Positions 41,292 to 51,057 are shown, counted from the first letter of the stretch. The stretch: 64,000 nucleotides of DNA from JAJFUE01 sp039683515 (GCA_039683515.1 JBDKRG010000010.1:1-64000), one strand, 5' to 3'. Numbers and translations are program-made. The notes: generated by a model not told the origin, from the sequence alone.

Positions 41292-42584
41292 TCAGCCTTC
41301 ATTGGCCAGGCGGATGCCCGTCATCTGCCAGCGCTCGTCGGGCTGGAAGAAGTTGCGGTACGTGGGCCGGATGTGCGAGCGCGACGTGAAGCACGATCCG
41401 CCCCGCAGGACCATCTGGTTGCACATGAACTTGCCGTTGTATTCGCCGATCGGGCCGCCGGCCGGGCGGAAGCCCGGATACGGCGTGTAGGGGCTCGCCG
41501 TCCACTCCCACGCGTCGCCGAAGATCTGCGCCGGCGAGCCGTTGACCGGCTTGGCCGGCGCCGCCGGGTGAAGGCGCCCCTCCTCGACGAAGTTGCCCTC
41601 GATCGGCCCGGCCGCGGCGGCGATCTCCCACTCGGCCTCGAGCGGCAGCCGCGCCCCCGCCCAGCGCGCGTAGGCGTCGGCCTCGTAGTGGCTCACGTGC
41701 GCGACCGGTTCGCGCGGGTCGAGCGGCCGCATCCCGCCGAGCGTGAACTGGTGCCAGCCGTTATCCTGAAGTTCCCAGTACAGCGGCGCCCTCCAGCCGG
41801 ATTCGTTTTTGCAGTCCCAGCCGTCGGCGAGCCACAGCTCGGGCTTGTCGTAGCCGCCGCCGTTCATGAATTCGAGATACTCGCCGCAGGTGACGAGCCG
41901 CATCGCGAGCTTGAACGGGTTCAGGAACACGCGGTGCCGCGGCCGCTCGTTGTCGTAGGCGAACGAGTCGGCCTCGTGGCCGATCGACTGGATCCCCTCG
42001 GGGTAGGTCTGCCACGAGAGGGGAGGCGGCGCCGCCGCGGCGGGCTTGGGCGGCTCGCCGTAGGCCGGCTTCATCGGGTTGAGCCAGAACAGGTATTTGA
42101 GGTCCGTGAGGATGTGTTCCTGGTGCTGTTGTTCATGGTGCAGGCCGAGTTCGACGAGCGGGAGGATTTCGTGGAGCGTGCGCCCCGTTCCATTTTGAAG
42201 CAGCCGCGTCATGAGCTCGTCGATCGCGCGGCGGTAATCGCAGACCTCGGCGACGGTCGGCCGCGTGATCATCCCGCGCTGCGCGTGGGGGTGCATTTTG
42301 CCGGCCAATTGGTAATAGGAATTAAAAAGATAATAATAATGAGGTTTCAGCGGCTCGTGGTGCGGGTCGGCCGCCTGCATGACGAACCTCTCGAAGAACC
42401 ACGTCGTGTGGGCCAGGTGCCACTTGGCCGGGCTGGCGTCGGCCATGGGCTGGACGACGTAGTCCTCGATGTTGAGGGGGCGGCACAAGAATTCCGTGAA
42501 CCGGCGCACCCGCTCGTATTGCAGCAGGAGCATCGCCGGATCCAGCCGCCCATTGACAGCCCCATTTTTGATGTTCGATTGCAT
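41292..42584 (-). CDS. EgtB-like ergothioneine-type sulfoxide synthase
   Basis: 430 residues. An N-terminal DinB_2 domain carries WHLAHTTWFFE (H59) and HHEQQHQEH, the three-histidine iron site of EgtB. The C-terminal FGE-sulfatase (formylglycine-generating-like) domain has WASGASLPLEAEWE-like sequence (WAGARLPLEAEWEIA), GDAWEWTASPYTPYPGF and the RGGSCFTSRSHIRPTYRN ending. EgtB joins gamma-glutamylcysteine or cysteine to hergercynine-type substrates using oxygen. No EgtD methyltransferase is adjacent, so the product is not certain. GGGAG six bases before the ATG supports the start. Confidence 0.9.
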   Translation of the reverse strand: MQSNIKNGAVNGRLDPAMLLLQYERVRRFTEFLCRPLNIEDYVVQPMADASPAKWHLAHTTWFFERFVMQAADPHHEPLKPHYYYLFNSYYQLAGKMHPHAQRGMITRPTVAEVCDYRRAIDELMTRLLQNGTGRTLHEILPLVELGLHHEQQHQEHILTDLKYLFWLNPMKPAYGEPPKPAAAAPPPLSWQTYPEGIQSIGHEADSFAYDNERPRHRVFLNPFKLAMRLVTCGEYLEFMNGGGYDKPELWLADGWDCKNESGWRAPLYWELQDNGWHQFTLGGMRPLDPREPVAHVSHYEADAYARWAGARLPLEAEWEIAAAAGPIEGNFVEEGRLHPAAPAKPVNGSPAQIFGDAWEWTASPYTPYPGFRPAGGPIGEYNGKFMCNQMVLRGGSCFTSRSHIRPTYRNFFQPDERWQMTGIRLANEG

Positions 42585-42807
42585 GAGCGGCTCCCTTGCC
42601 CTGATGAATGTGTGGGAAGATTCAGGACAAGTCTAAACGCGCGAGCGGGTCGCCTCAAGGACGATCGAGCGCCGGTTGAGAAAATCAGTAAAAAGCTGAT
42701 AGCCGGTCGCGGATCGGGATTTCGGCTTTAAAGCCGTGCCGGAGTCGTATCGTTTCGGTTCGTGATCCTAAGCTGGCGTAGCCAGAACCAAATTGCAGTT
42801 GCCCAAG

Positions 42808-43030
42808 AACCGCGTCAGCGGTTCGACCTTCAAAGCCGTGGGTTGAATCGCCGGTTTCGCGATTCAACCCACGGTCAGGATCGTACCGACCCGAACCGGT
42901 TTACCGGTTCGACAGAACCATTGCTCGCAGTTGTCGAACTGATCAATCGGTTCGTGTGTTTTTGCCACCCCCGTGGGTTGCCGAGAATCGCCAACCCACG
43001 GCTTTGAACGTCGAACCGCTGACGCGGTTC
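42808..43030. repeat. cluster of related palindromic elements
   Basis: Two motif families alternate: GAACCGC-N4-GCGGTTC (42808-42825 and 43013-43030, plus 41179-41196 outside the gap) and CCGTGGGTTG stems (42837-42875 with a 7-base loop; 42971-43001). The 16-bp stem is perfect, so the copies are recent or selected. Confidence 0.78.
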
Positions 43031-43086
43031 CAAAATCATCGAATTTTCACGAGTCCTCCGCATGAAGAAATGCGGATCGGGATTTG

Positions 43087-43131
43087 AAAATCCGCAATCC
43101 GCATTCCGCAATCCGAAATCCGAAATTTTCG
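43087..43131. repeat. AATCCGC/AATCCGA heptamer repeat
   Basis: The same 7-bp units as at 178-450, here about six copies. The block ends two bases before the methyltransferase stop codon. Confidence 0.85.
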
Positions 43132-43132
43132 G

Positions 43133-43744
43133 TTACTTGGTGTTCTTCACGCAGACGGCCTTCCAGATCAGGCCGGCCGGCTGGATCGATTCGATCTCGA
43201 GCCCGCATTTTTCCATCAGCTTGTAGAGGTTCAAGTCGGTGTAGAAGCCGATGCGGTAGCAGAACGGCGAGATCAGGCGCTCCCAGAACGCCAGGAATTT
43301 ATTGTCGCTCAGGAAATGGTTGATGAAGACCAGGCGGCCGCCGGGGCGGCAGACGCGCTTCATTTCCTCGACGACCTTGATCGGGTCGGGAACGGTCGAG
43401 ATGAAGTAGGCCGCCAGCACGCGGTCGAAGCTGTCGTCGGGCAGATCCATCCGGGTGGCGTCCATCTTGAACAGCTTGATGTTGGGCATGTTGAGCGCGA
43501 CGGCGCGATCGCGGGCATGCTCGAGCATCCCTTCGGAAAGATCGATGCCTGTCATGTCTTGCGTGCGCGGGAGGAGGGGGAGAGAGAGACCGGTGCCGAT
43601 GCCGACTTCGAGGAGCTGGGTGTCGGGCTGGAGGTCGAGCAGGTCCGGTGCAAGGACCCGGCCGTCCTGGAACACCCGGCCGAAAACGACGTCGTAGACA
43701 CCCGAGTAAAAATTGTAAACCTTTTCGACGTATTCAACTGTCAC
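43133..43744 (-). CDS. class I SAM-dependent methyltransferase (PmtA/UbiE-like)
   Basis: 203 residues. Motif I LLEVGIGTGLSLPLL, the ACIDIC loop GIDLSEGMLEHAR, motif II-like FDRVLAAYFISTVPDP and the motif III region RPGGRLVFINHF give a small Rossmann methyltransferase. Its size and N-terminal YNFYSGVYDVVFG resemble phosphatidylethanolamine N-methyltransferase (PmtA) or UbiE. The EgtD that would partner EgtB is much longer, so it is not that. GTG 43744 is the start, with GAGG about eight bases upstream. Confidence 0.82.
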   Translation of the reverse strand: MTVEYVEKVYNFYSGVYDVVFGRVFQDGRVLAPDLLDLQPDTQLLEVGIGTGLSLPLLPRTQDMTGIDLSEGMLEHARDRAVALNMPNIKLFKMDATRMDLPDDSFDRVLAAYFISTVPDPIKVVEEMKRVCRPGGRLVFINHFLSDNKFLAFWERLISPFCYRIGFYTDLNLYKLMEKCGLEIESIQPAGLIWKAVCVKNTK

Positions 43745-44038
43745 GGTTCAGGCCTCGCGAAAATGCGCCACGGAGGGCGGATTTAAAGGGCCTCGTGGGT
43801 CATGCAGCCACAGGGGCCATCGACATACGAACCGACATCATCGGGTTTTCATGAACGAATTGCAATCTTTATTGTTGTCCGGGCCCATGGCCTGGAGCCA
43901 TAAGCCATTATACAGCAGACCTGCGCGGCGGGAGGAAGGTTTGGAGCCGATCGTCGGCGTCGCACCCGCGATCGATAAAACGCCATTCGCATGTCAGTTT
44001 TTATGAATGAGCGGTTCGCGCTCTTGGATGTCCGCGCC

Positions 44039-44419
44039 TCAGTGCCCGGCCGCGTGGCTGGCCGCGCACTGGATGGTTTCCTTGAGGCGCGACGGCGAGG
44101 TCGGCTTGCGGATGATGCTGTCGGCGCCGAGGCCCGTCCAGTCGACGAGCAGCGTGTCGGCCATCGGGCTCATGATGATGACCGGCTGGCCGTGGCCGTG
44201 CTCGCGCAGGCCGGCGATCAGGTATTCGCCCTGGCGGTGCGCCATCGTCTCGTCCAGAAGCATGATGTCGAACTTGTTCTGCTGGAGGGCTTTCATGGCG
44301 CTCGTCCAGCTGTGGGCGAAGCTCGCGCGGTAGCCGATGTGCAGCAGCACGTCGCTCAGGTACTGGCAGGCCCTCAGGTCGTCGTCGATAACGAGCAGGT
44401 TTGGATTGGCATGGCTCAT
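44039..44419 (-). CDS. stand-alone response regulator receiver domain
   Basis: 126 residues consisting of a single receiver: acidic pocket VIDDD, acceptor FDIMLLDETM, the conserved Ser in IIMSPMA and Lys in IIRKPTSP. It has no output domain, so it would act through protein contacts or as a phosphate sink. It precedes the guanylyltransferase stop side by 100 bp on the same strand. The histidine protein at 40009 is a possible partner, but that is inference. Confidence 0.9.
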   Translation of the reverse strand: MSHANPNLLVIDDDLRACQYLSDVLLHIGYRASFAHSWTSAMKALQQNKFDIMLLDETMAHRQGEYLIAGLREHGHGQPVIIMSPMADTLLVDWTGLGADSIIRKPTSPSRLKETIQCAASHAAGH

Positions 44420-44519
44420 CCAGGGCTTACCCGTGGTTCGCCGTCTCGCGTTCGATTCCTATGCGGGCACGAGGCGCCGAGCCGTGATCGATGATGTTTG
44501 CGAACGGGTTGACCGATCC

Positions 44520-45575
44520 CTACCGTCTATACCGGAGCTTGTCCAGGTACTCGATCGGGAACGCCGGGCGGCCGCCCTGCATCGCCAGGGCCTCGCGGAC
44601 GGTCTGCGGCTGGCCGACGTCGCACCAGCCGAGGTTCTCCATCGGCACGACAAGGCTCCAGCGGGCCATGTACTGGAGCACTTCGCGCGAGAAATCGACG
44701 CTCTTCAGGTCGCGGTAGATCTGGTGCAGCGCGACTTCCTCGTGCTGACCCGGCGAGCCGTCGCTCGGGACCATCCCCTCGTTGTGGACGATCCGCAGCA
44801 CCTGGCGGTAAATGTCGAAGCGGCGCATGATGTCGGGGAACATCTGCCAGCCGATCGCCCACATCATGCGCACCTTGCAGACCATGATCATGGTGTTCCA
44901 CAGGCAGCCGCGGCGGATCAGGCACTCGGCCTTGCTCTTGCGCGGCCGCTCGTGGAAGCTCTTGACGGCGAGCGGCCGGCGCGCCGACGTCGACCACGCG
45001 CGGTCGACCGGCTCGATCCAGCCGTAATCGGTCTCGGGGCGGGCCGGCGTCGCGCCGAGCAGGATCAGGCGGTCGGGCGTGCGCTCGGCCAGTCGGCACG
45101 CGTGCTCGATGTATCGCTGCAGGCGCTTCTCGGGCTTGATGCATTGGTCGGACGGGAAGATCACGATCGTGGCTTCGGGGTTGCGCTCGTAGACGTAGGT
45201 CGCGCCCAGGAAAATCCCCATCGCCGTGCCGCGGTCGGTCGGCTGCGAGATCACCCGGCCCGGCATCTGGCGCGCCGTCCCGTTCAGGAACCGCCGGTGA
45301 TTGTTCCCGATGATCGTGATGAGGTTTTCGGGCGGCATGATCGCCGTCGCGCGCTCGACCGTCCGCTGGAGCAGCGTCCGGTTGCCGCTGAAGGCGCAGT
45401 ACTGCTTGGGGCGGTTCTCGCCGAGCCAGCGCTGCGTCAGCGGATACAGGCGGCTGCCCTCGCCCCCGGCCAGGATGATCCCCCACCGGGCGCTGGTGCC
45501 GAGGTTGGTGTCGACCTGGCGAAGCCGCGATTGCCGATACTGCAGCGTGTTGTGAAGCGTAGCGCCTGTTGCCAT
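44520..45575 (-). CDS. mannose-1-phosphate guanylyltransferase-like nucleotidyltransferase
   Basis: 351 residues. The N-terminal pyrophosphorylase signature is AGGEGSRLYPLTQRWLGENRPKQYCAF-like (kept here as GGEGSRLYPLT and RPKQYC). The sugar-binding FPSDQCI and WCDVGQPQ regions fit the GDP-mannose pyrophosphorylase (ManC) family, without the fused isomerase domain. It would supply GDP-mannose for surface glycans or mannosylation. It is on the same strand as the receiver gene, with no overlap. ATG 45575 fits the start. Confidence 0.86.
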   Translation of the reverse strand: MATGATLHNTLQYRQSRLRQVDTNLGTSARWGIILAGGEGSRLYPLTQRWLGENRPKQYCAFSGNRTLLQRTVERATAIMPPENLITIIGNNHRRFLNGTARQMPGRVISQPTDRGTAMGIFLGATYVYERNPEATIVIFPSDQCIKPEKRLQRYIEHACRLAERTPDRLILLGATPARPETDYGWIEPVDRAWSTSARRPLAVKSFHERPRKSKAECLIRRGCLWNTMIMVCKVRMMWAIGWQMFPDIMRRFDIYRQVLRIVHNEGMVPSDGSPGQHEEVALHQIYRDLKSVDFSREVLQYMARWSLVVPMENLGWCDVGQPQTVREALAMQGGRPAFPIEYLDKLRYRR

Positions 45576-45771
45576 GATCTTGTTCCGCCGATCTTGTTTT
45601 CAGGCGTCCCCTTGCAGGAAGACGCCGACATTTTTTCGGTTCATGGCCAACACAATGTCACACCCCGTCGGCTCCGCAAATCGGGGTTTCCCTGATTTCG
45701 GCAGTCAGCCAAAACCCCATAATTCCGGAATGGTGAGAGATGAACGATGAATGGTGAAGGTGATTCGGAAT

Positions 45772-46713
45772 TTATGAGTATTTGGGGCTTTTTTCGCCGT
45801 GGCGGGCGATTTCAACCGTTCGCTCGTCGTCGTTGCCTGAGATATATTTCTCAAATGAATCGTGGGCGGAATCGGTGAATTGGCGGCTGTGTCGGTCGTG
45901 GGCCGAATTGCGCAGCGGGTACGGCGCGAAATCCTCCGAGTCGATGAACGGCTCGAGCGGGATCATCCGCGCGAGGACCCGGTCGGTGTAAAAATCGAGC
46001 CGCAAATGATCCCCCGGCCATGAGTAGGTCCCGGCGGCGACGAGGTGATGAACGCCGTTGACGCGCACGTGGCCGGTCAGGTGCAGGTGGGCGCTGACGA
46101 CGGCGATCACGCTTTGGCTCCGGCGCTCGATCAGCCGGCGCAGCGTGTGCCGGTAATCGAGCGAGCGCCACGACAGGAACCCGAAGCTCTGCTCGATCGC
46201 CTTGGGGTCGCGCAGCGCGACGAGCGGGATGTGGCAGGCGATGAGCTTCGGCGTCTGCGGGTAGCGATCGAACAGCTCGACGAGCCATGTGTTGCGCGCT
46301 TCGGTCTCGGCGTCCTCGGCGGCGTCGGCCCGCGCGTTGTTGAGCGTCACGAACATGATCCCATGGTGCACGCATGCGTTGTTGAGCGTCCCGCCGAGGA
46401 CCTCGGTCCACGGCCGCGCCGCCAGCCCGTCCGGCTCCGGGCCGAGGTCGTGGTTGCCGGGGACGTGCAGGATCCGCGCCCCGCAAATCCCGGCCAGCAT
46501 TGCCGCCGCCTGCTCGAAATGATCGCGCCGCGGCTCCTCGACGAGGTCGCCGAGCTGGATGACGACCTCGGGCGGCGGGCCGTCGGCGCCGGAGGCGATC
46601 CGCTCGATCGCCGCGCCGAGCTTGGCCCGGGCCGCCCCGTAATCGCGCCCCCCGAACCGCAAGTGGGTATCGTTGATGACGACGGCGCTGAACAGGTGGC
46701 CTGGCGTGTCCAT
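45772..46713 (-). CDS. calcineurin-like metallophosphoesterase (CpdA-like)
   Basis: 313 residues. The two-metal motifs are in order: NDTHLRFGG (D-x-H), LGDLVEEPRRDHFE (GD), GNHDLGPEP (GNHD), CHIPLVAL and AHLHLTGH. The overall form resembles CpdA/Icc 3',5'-cyclic phosphodiesterases and many unrelated phosphohydrolases. The upstream in-frame ATG at 46749 adds a Gly-rich stretch unlike family N-termini, so 46713 is used. Cyclic-AMP specificity is not established. Confidence 0.85.
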   Translation of the reverse strand: MDTPGHLFSAVVINDTHLRFGGRDYGAARAKLGAAIERIASGADGPPPEVVIQLGDLVEEPRRDHFEQAAAMLAGICGARILHVPGNHDLGPEPDGLAARPWTEVLGGTLNNACVHHGIMFVTLNNARADAAEDAETEARNTWLVELFDRYPQTPKLIACHIPLVALRDPKAIEQSFGFLSWRSLDYRHTLRRLIERRSQSVIAVVSAHLHLTGHVRVNGVHHLVAAGTYSWPGDHLRLDFYTDRVLARMIPLEPFIDSEDFAPYPLRNSAHDRHSRQFTDSAHDSFEKYISGNDDERTVEIARHGEKSPKYS

Positions 46714-46822
46714 GCATGAATCATAGGAACGGCCGCCCCCCCCCGGCAAACAATTTCAGGAACCTGGCGGTCGGTTTGGTTGTCAGAGAAAATGGATGTC
46801 ATGAGAATCGGCGGGAGTGGCC

Positions 46823-47062
46823 ATGGAAAACGGGAAAATCGCATGCATGATCTGCATGGGCCTGATGTGTTTCAGCTTCGCATCGACCGTGGTTTCAGTG
46901 TTCATGATCATCTTCAATTTTGTGAGGCATAAACCGCCGATCGTTTGGATTGCCATCGGTCTGGTCGCGGCGATTTGCTGCTCCGGTTTGTTCTATGAGA
47001 TTTTCGTGAATGATTCATCGCCCATTAATTTTATGCGCGGAGTGGACATGGACGGGCATTGA
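46823..47062 (+). CDS. small two-helix membrane protein, unknown
   Basis: 79 residues with two hydrophobic helices (IACMICMGLMCFSFASTVVS and IVWIAIGLVAAICCSGLFYE), Met/Cys-rich. It ends 69 bases before the start of the VIT/VWA gene, with the same orientation. No family is recognised. Confidence 0.5.
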   Translation: MENGKIACMICMGLMCFSFASTVVSVFMIIFNFVRHKPPIVWIAIGLVAAICCSGLFYEIFVNDSSPINFMRGVDMDGH

Positions 47063-47131
47063 GAAATGGACCGATATGTCGGCGCTTACATCGTTGATGG
47101 GCGCTTGAAATACAATGCGGGAGATATGGTG

Positions 47132-49348
47132 ATGAAAAAAGGAAATCGGATGCTGGTTTGGGTTTTGGGGTTTTGGGTGAGCGTTTCAATGGCGGCCGCC
47201 CAGATCATCATTATTCCCCCGCCGCCGCGCCCGCCGATGCCGCCGATCCGGCCGCCGAGGCCCCCGATCGAGCGGCCGCGCCCGTTCGAGATGCGCGAGA
47301 TGAGCGTCGACGCCCAGGTCCGCAACCAGGTCGCCGAGGTCCGCGTCACGCAGGTCGTTTATAATCCCAATAACGTTCAGATCGAGGCGCAGTATCTTTT
47401 CCCCGTCCCCGCCGACGGCACGATCCAGGATTTCGTCCTCATGGTCGACGGCAAGGAAATGCCGGGCAAGATCCACACGCGGGAAGAGGCGCGGAGCATT
47501 TACGAGGAGATCGTGCGCCGCCAGCGCGACCCCGCGCTCCTCGAATACATGGGCCAGGGGGTCGTCCAGACGAGCGTCTTCCCGATCCCGCCCAATTCCG
47601 AGCGCAAGCTCACCCTGCGATTCACGCAGGTGCTGCGCGCCGACTCCGGTGCGGTCGATTTCACCTACCCGCTCGGGACCGAGAAGATCGGCGCCCGCCC
47701 CGTCGAGCGCATGACGATGCGCGTCGGCATCGAATCGAGCGAGCCAATTAAAAATATCTATAGCCCGACGCACGACGTCCGCATCCGGCGCGACGGCGAC
47801 CTCGAGGCCGAGGTCACGTGGGAAAAAACGTCGAGCGACAAGCCCGGCGACTTCAAGCTCATCTACACGCTGGCGAAGGACCCCATCGGCGCGTCGCTGA
47901 TTTCGTGGCGGCCCGAGGGGAGCGACGACGGTTTCTTCATGCTGCTGGCCAGCCCGTCGGTCGAGGACAAGGCGGCCAAGGCCCTGGACAAAACCGTCAT
48001 CCTCGTGCTCGACCGCTCGGGCTCGATGAGCGGCAGCAAGATCGAGCAGGCCAGGAAAGCCTTGAAATTCGTGCTCGAGCGGCTTGGCCCCGGCGACACG
48101 TTCAACGTCGTCGTCTACGACGACCGCGTCGAGTCGTTCCGCCCCGAGCTCCAGCGCAACGACGACGCGAGCCGCCGCGCCGCGCTCGATTACGTCGACG
48201 GCATCCGACCCGGCGGCAGCACCAACATCAACGACGCGCTGGCGCGGTCGCTCGCGATGGCCACCGACCCCAGGCGCCCCAGTTACATCATCTTCCTGAC
48301 CGACGGCCTGCCGACCGCCGGCGAACAGAACGAAATGAAAATCTCCGAGAACGCGCATGGCGCCAACAAGGCCGGCGCGCGCCTGTTCTGCTTCGGCGTC
48401 GGCAACGACGTCAACACGCGCCTCCTCGACCGCCTTGCCCGGCAGGGCGGCGCGAGCCAGTTCGTCGCCCCCAGCGAAGACGTCGAGGCGCCGGTCGCCA
48501 GGCTCTACACCAAGCTGAGCAGCCCCGTCCTGGCCGGGCTCAAGATCGAGCTCGCCGGCACGGACGTCAACCGCGCCTACCCGCGCGACCTGCCCGACCT
48601 GTTCCGCGGCGAGCAGCTCGTCTGGGTCGGCCGCTACCGCAAGAGCGGCCCCGTGACGATCAAGCTCGGCGGCAAGCTCTCCGGCGACGGAAAGAGCTTC
48701 GAGTTCAAGGGCGACCTGGCGGAGCCGGGCAAGGGCCGCGGAAACGACTTTATCGAGCGCGTGTGGGCCGGCCGCCGCATCGGATTCCTGATCGACCAGA
48801 TCGACCTCAACGGCAAGAAGGACGAGCTGGTGAACGAGCTGGTCGAGTTGAGCAAGAAATACGGGATCCTCACGCCCTACACCTCGTTCCTGGCCGAGGA
48901 AAACGTCCCGATCGCGCGCGGCGGCGCGGGCGGGCGCGATTTGGCGGATCAGGCCAGCATGCAACTGGAATCGCTCGACGAAGTGCAGGGCGAGCGCGCC
49001 GTGGCTCAGCGCCGCCTCAAGGGGGCGTTCAGCGCCGACAAGATAGCGCCCGCGGCGGCGGCATTATCGGCCCCGATGCGCCAGGCGATGCCCGAGGTCG
49101 CCCGCCAGATGGAAAAGGCCGCCGACACGATCCGGCAGGTCGGCCCCAAGACGTTCTACCTGCGCGACGGCCGCTGGATCGACAGCGAGCTGACCGAGGA
49201 CGACGTCAAGTCCGCGACCGAGATCGAAAAATTCGGCGACAAGTATTTCGAGCTTGTCGGCGCGATGAAATCCGGCGAGACGCGCTACCTCGCGTTCGAG
49301 GAGCCGGTCGTCGTGAAACTGGCGGGCAAGGCATACTTGTTTAAATAG
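47132..49348 (+). CDS. exported VIT + VWA domain protein
   Basis: 738 residues. A signal peptide (LVWVLGFWVSVSMAAAQ) is followed by a Pro-rich linker, a VIT domain (MSVDAQVRNQVAEVRVTQ, AQYLFPVPADGTI, YEEIVRRQRDPALLEYMGQG) and a VWA domain whose metal site is intact (DRSGSMSG, then TDGLPT). A C-terminal extension includes KYGILTPYTSFLAEE, as in inter-alpha-trypsin inhibitor heavy-chain-like proteins. It would bind partners in the periplasm or at the surface. GGGAG eight bases upstream selects ATG 47132 over 47126 and 47066. Confidence 0.92.
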   Translation: MKKGNRMLVWVLGFWVSVSMAAAQIIIIPPPPRPPMPPIRPPRPPIERPRPFEMREMSVDAQVRNQVAEVRVTQVVYNPNNVQIEAQYLFPVPADGTIQDFVLMVDGKEMPGKIHTREEARSIYEEIVRRQRDPALLEYMGQGVVQTSVFPIPPNSERKLTLRFTQVLRADSGAVDFTYPLGTEKIGARPVERMTMRVGIESSEPIKNIYSPTHDVRIRRDGDLEAEVTWEKTSSDKPGDFKLIYTLAKDPIGASLISWRPEGSDDGFFMLLASPSVEDKAAKALDKTVILVLDRSGSMSGSKIEQARKALKFVLERLGPGDTFNVVVYDDRVESFRPELQRNDDASRRAALDYVDGIRPGGSTNINDALARSLAMATDPRRPSYIIFLTDGLPTAGEQNEMKISENAHGANKAGARLFCFGVGNDVNTRLLDRLARQGGASQFVAPSEDVEAPVARLYTKLSSPVLAGLKIELAGTDVNRAYPRDLPDLFRGEQLVWVGRYRKSGPVTIKLGGKLSGDGKSFEFKGDLAEPGKGRGNDFIERVWAGRRIGFLIDQIDLNGKKDELVNELVELSKKYGILTPYTSFLAEENVPIARGGAGGRDLADQASMQLESLDEVQGERAVAQRRLKGAFSADKIAPAAAALSAPMRQAMPEVARQMEKAADTIRQVGPKTFYLRDGRWIDSELTEDDVKSATEIEKFGDKYFELVGAMKSGETRYLAFEEPVVVKLAGKAYLFK

Positions 49349-49368
49349 CACGCCTGCCACGTTCGTGC

Positions 49369-49423
49369 GGCTGTCCGTGTCTCGTCCGTGGCTGTCCGTG
49401 CATGTCCGTGTTCGTCCGTGTTT
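49369..49423. repeat. 10-bp tandem repeat (GTCCGTG-based)
   Basis: Five imperfect decamers of the form nnTGTCCGTG lie just after the VIT/VWA stop. A sister block is at 59208-59269. Confidence 0.85.
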
Positions 49424-49436
49424 CATTCTTTTTCAT

Positions 49437-49468
49437 GGGCGGGGTTGACAACACCCCGCCCTTTTTTT
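49437..49468 (+). terminator. intrinsic terminator after the VIT/VWA gene
   Basis: GGGCGGGG and CCCCGCCC pair around a 9-base loop, followed by seven T. Confidence 0.9.
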
Positions 49469-49499
49469 ATATCGTGTCCCTGAGGTCCGAGCCGCCGAC

Positions 49500-51041
49500 T
49501 TGAAATCCAGCCCCTCATCGCCGCGTCTTGCCCGCTCCGTCGCTTCAATACTTCTTGCGGCCATGCTGGCCCTGTTGTGGCCGCTGCTGGCGCACCGCAG
49601 CATCAACGGCGCGTGGCTCGGCCGGTTCTCGACGAGCTACGTCGCGATCATCGGCGTTTACTTGCTTGCCCTTGCGGCGACGGCCGTCGTGGTTTTTCTT
49701 CCCGACCGCCGCGCCCGGGCCGTTTCCGATTCGCTCCGCGCGCCGGGCCTGATTTTCTTCGCGCTCATGTATGCCGCGGTCGGCTCGATCCCGCTTGCGG
49801 TTTACCTCGCGTGCGGCGACCGCGATTACCGGCACCTGTCGTTCCTCATGCTTGGCGCGGGGGTGACGGCCCTGTGGGGACTTTCGGCGATCGGTCCCCG
49901 CGCGCGCCGGCCGATCAACCTGCTTGCGCTCGCCGTCGGCGCGTTGCTGGTCGGTTTCTTTTTAGCCGAGCTTCTGCTGCGCGTCTTCGTGCCCGGCGGC
50001 AAGGCGATGCTGGCCTACCGGCGCGACAAGGCGAACACGCTGCGCTACCAGGCGATCACGATCATCGGCGAGGCGAGCCCGCGCTCGGTCCTCGCCCCCG
50101 ACCCGGTCCTCGGCTACCGCCAGCAGCCCGGCCGCGCGCTGCCGGCCGACACGATGCCCTACTATGTTCTCGGCGGCGAGCCGCGCACCGACGACTGGGG
50201 CTTCTTCAATCCCGGCGTCGATCTCGCCAGGCCGCACGACGCCGTCGTCATCGGCGACTCGTTCGTGGCCGCCGGCTGGCCGAACATGATGGATGCCGTG
50301 AACCTCGGCGTCCCCGGCTACAGCCCGCCGCAATACACGGAGGTCCTGCGCCGCTGGGGGCTGCGCGCGCGCCCCAGGACCGTCTTCTACTGCCTGTTCG
50401 CCAACGACGCGGCCGAGGCCGAGTATTGGGAACGCTGGCGCGCGTCGGGGCTCGACTGGTTCACGTTCAAGTGGATGAACTACGGCGCGGGCGAGCAGCA
50501 CCTCGGCCGCATCGTCCTCGACCGCTGGCTCCTTCAGGGCTCGATGATCTACTCGACCGTCGACTGGCTGCGGTTCGGGTATTCCAGGGCCGGCCGGGCC
50601 GCCCAGGCGCAGCCGCTGCGCTGGAAGGACGCCGCCGGCGAACTGGTCTTCGACCGCGCGGCGTTCACGACCGTGACCGCGATGGACAATCCCGCCGTCG
50701 AGCGCGGCTTCGCGCTCATCGAGCGGAACATCGCCGAGGCCAAGCGGCTTTGCGCGGGCGCCGGCGCGAGGCTCGTTCTCGTCATCCTGCCCGTCAAGGA
50801 ATGGGCGTATTTCGACGGGCTCAAATCGGTCGCCGCGCCGACCGACCCGATCCAAAACCTGCCGCGGTTTTATGCCCGGCTCAGCGCCGTCTGCGCCCGG
50901 TCGGGCGTCGAATGCCACGACCTGACGCCGGTCTTCCGCGAGGCGATCGCCCGCGGCGAAGGCCCGCTCTACCTCTCCCGGGACATCCACTGGAGCCTCG
51001 CCGGCAACCGGCTCGCCGCAAGCACCGTGAGCAAGTGGTAG
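49500..51041 (+). CDS. membrane-anchored SGNH/GDSL-like hydrolase or acyltransferase
   Basis: 513 residues. About six membrane helices occupy the first ~170 residues. A large domain follows with SGNH blocks: [18 protein letters not shown] (block I, Ser), FANDA (Asn) and [14 protein letters not shown] (block V, D-x-H). This resembles the catalytic part of AlgX/OatA-type acyltransferases or esterases acting on polysaccharides. The start is uncertain: TTG 49500 keeps the first basic residues; ATG 49563 would cut into the first helix. It follows the terminator by 31 bp. Confidence 0.78.
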   Translation: MKSSPSSPRLARSVASILLAAMLALLWPLLAHRSINGAWLGRFSTSYVAIIGVYLLALAATAVVVFLPDRRARAVSDSLRAPGLIFFALMYAAVGSIPLAVYLACGDRDYRHLSFLMLGAGVTALWGLSAIGPRARRPINLLALAVGALLVGFFLAELLLRVFVPGGKAMLAYRRDKANTLRYQAITIIGEASPRSVLAPDPVLGYRQQPGRALPADTMPYYVLGGEPRTDDWGFFNPGVDLARPHDAVVIGDSFVAAGWPNMMDAVNLGVPGYSPPQYTEVLRRWGLRARPRTVFYCLFANDAAEAEYWERWRASGLDWFTFKWMNYGAGEQHLGRIVLDRWLLQGSMIYSTVDWLRFGYSRAGRAAQAQPLRWKDAAGELVFDRAAFTTVTAMDNPAVERGFALIERNIAEAKRLCAGAGARLVLVILPVKEWAYFDGLKSVAAPTDPIQNLPRFYARLSAVCARSGVECHDLTPVFREAIARGEGPLYLSRDIHWSLAGNRLAASTVSKW

Positions 51042-51057
51042 GCCTCGGTGCATGGAT

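Larger units (their letters stand above)
42585..43132. other. 548-bp gap containing a mosaic of palindromes; no gene seen
   Basis: Between the divergent-to-tandem egtB-like and methyltransferase genes (both on the minus strand) there is no coding signal. The gap holds at least six inverted repeats: CGGCTTTAAAGCCG (42722-42735), the hairpin at 42808-42825, a 16-bp perfect stem at 42837-42875 (arms CCGTGGGTTGAATCGC), CGAACCGG-TTTA-CCGGTTCG (42893-42912), a CCGTGGGTTG stem (42971-43001), and 43013-43030. It reads like several related small palindromic elements inserted next to each other. No T runs follow the stems. Confidence 0.7.

Noticed and set aside
42808..43030. Rho-independent terminators in the palindrome cluster
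   Set aside because: Stems are strong but none is followed by a T run on either strand.
43133..43744. Candidate EgtD partner of the EgtB-like gene
   Set aside because: Too short, and its motifs are those of PmtA/UbiE-type methyltransferases.
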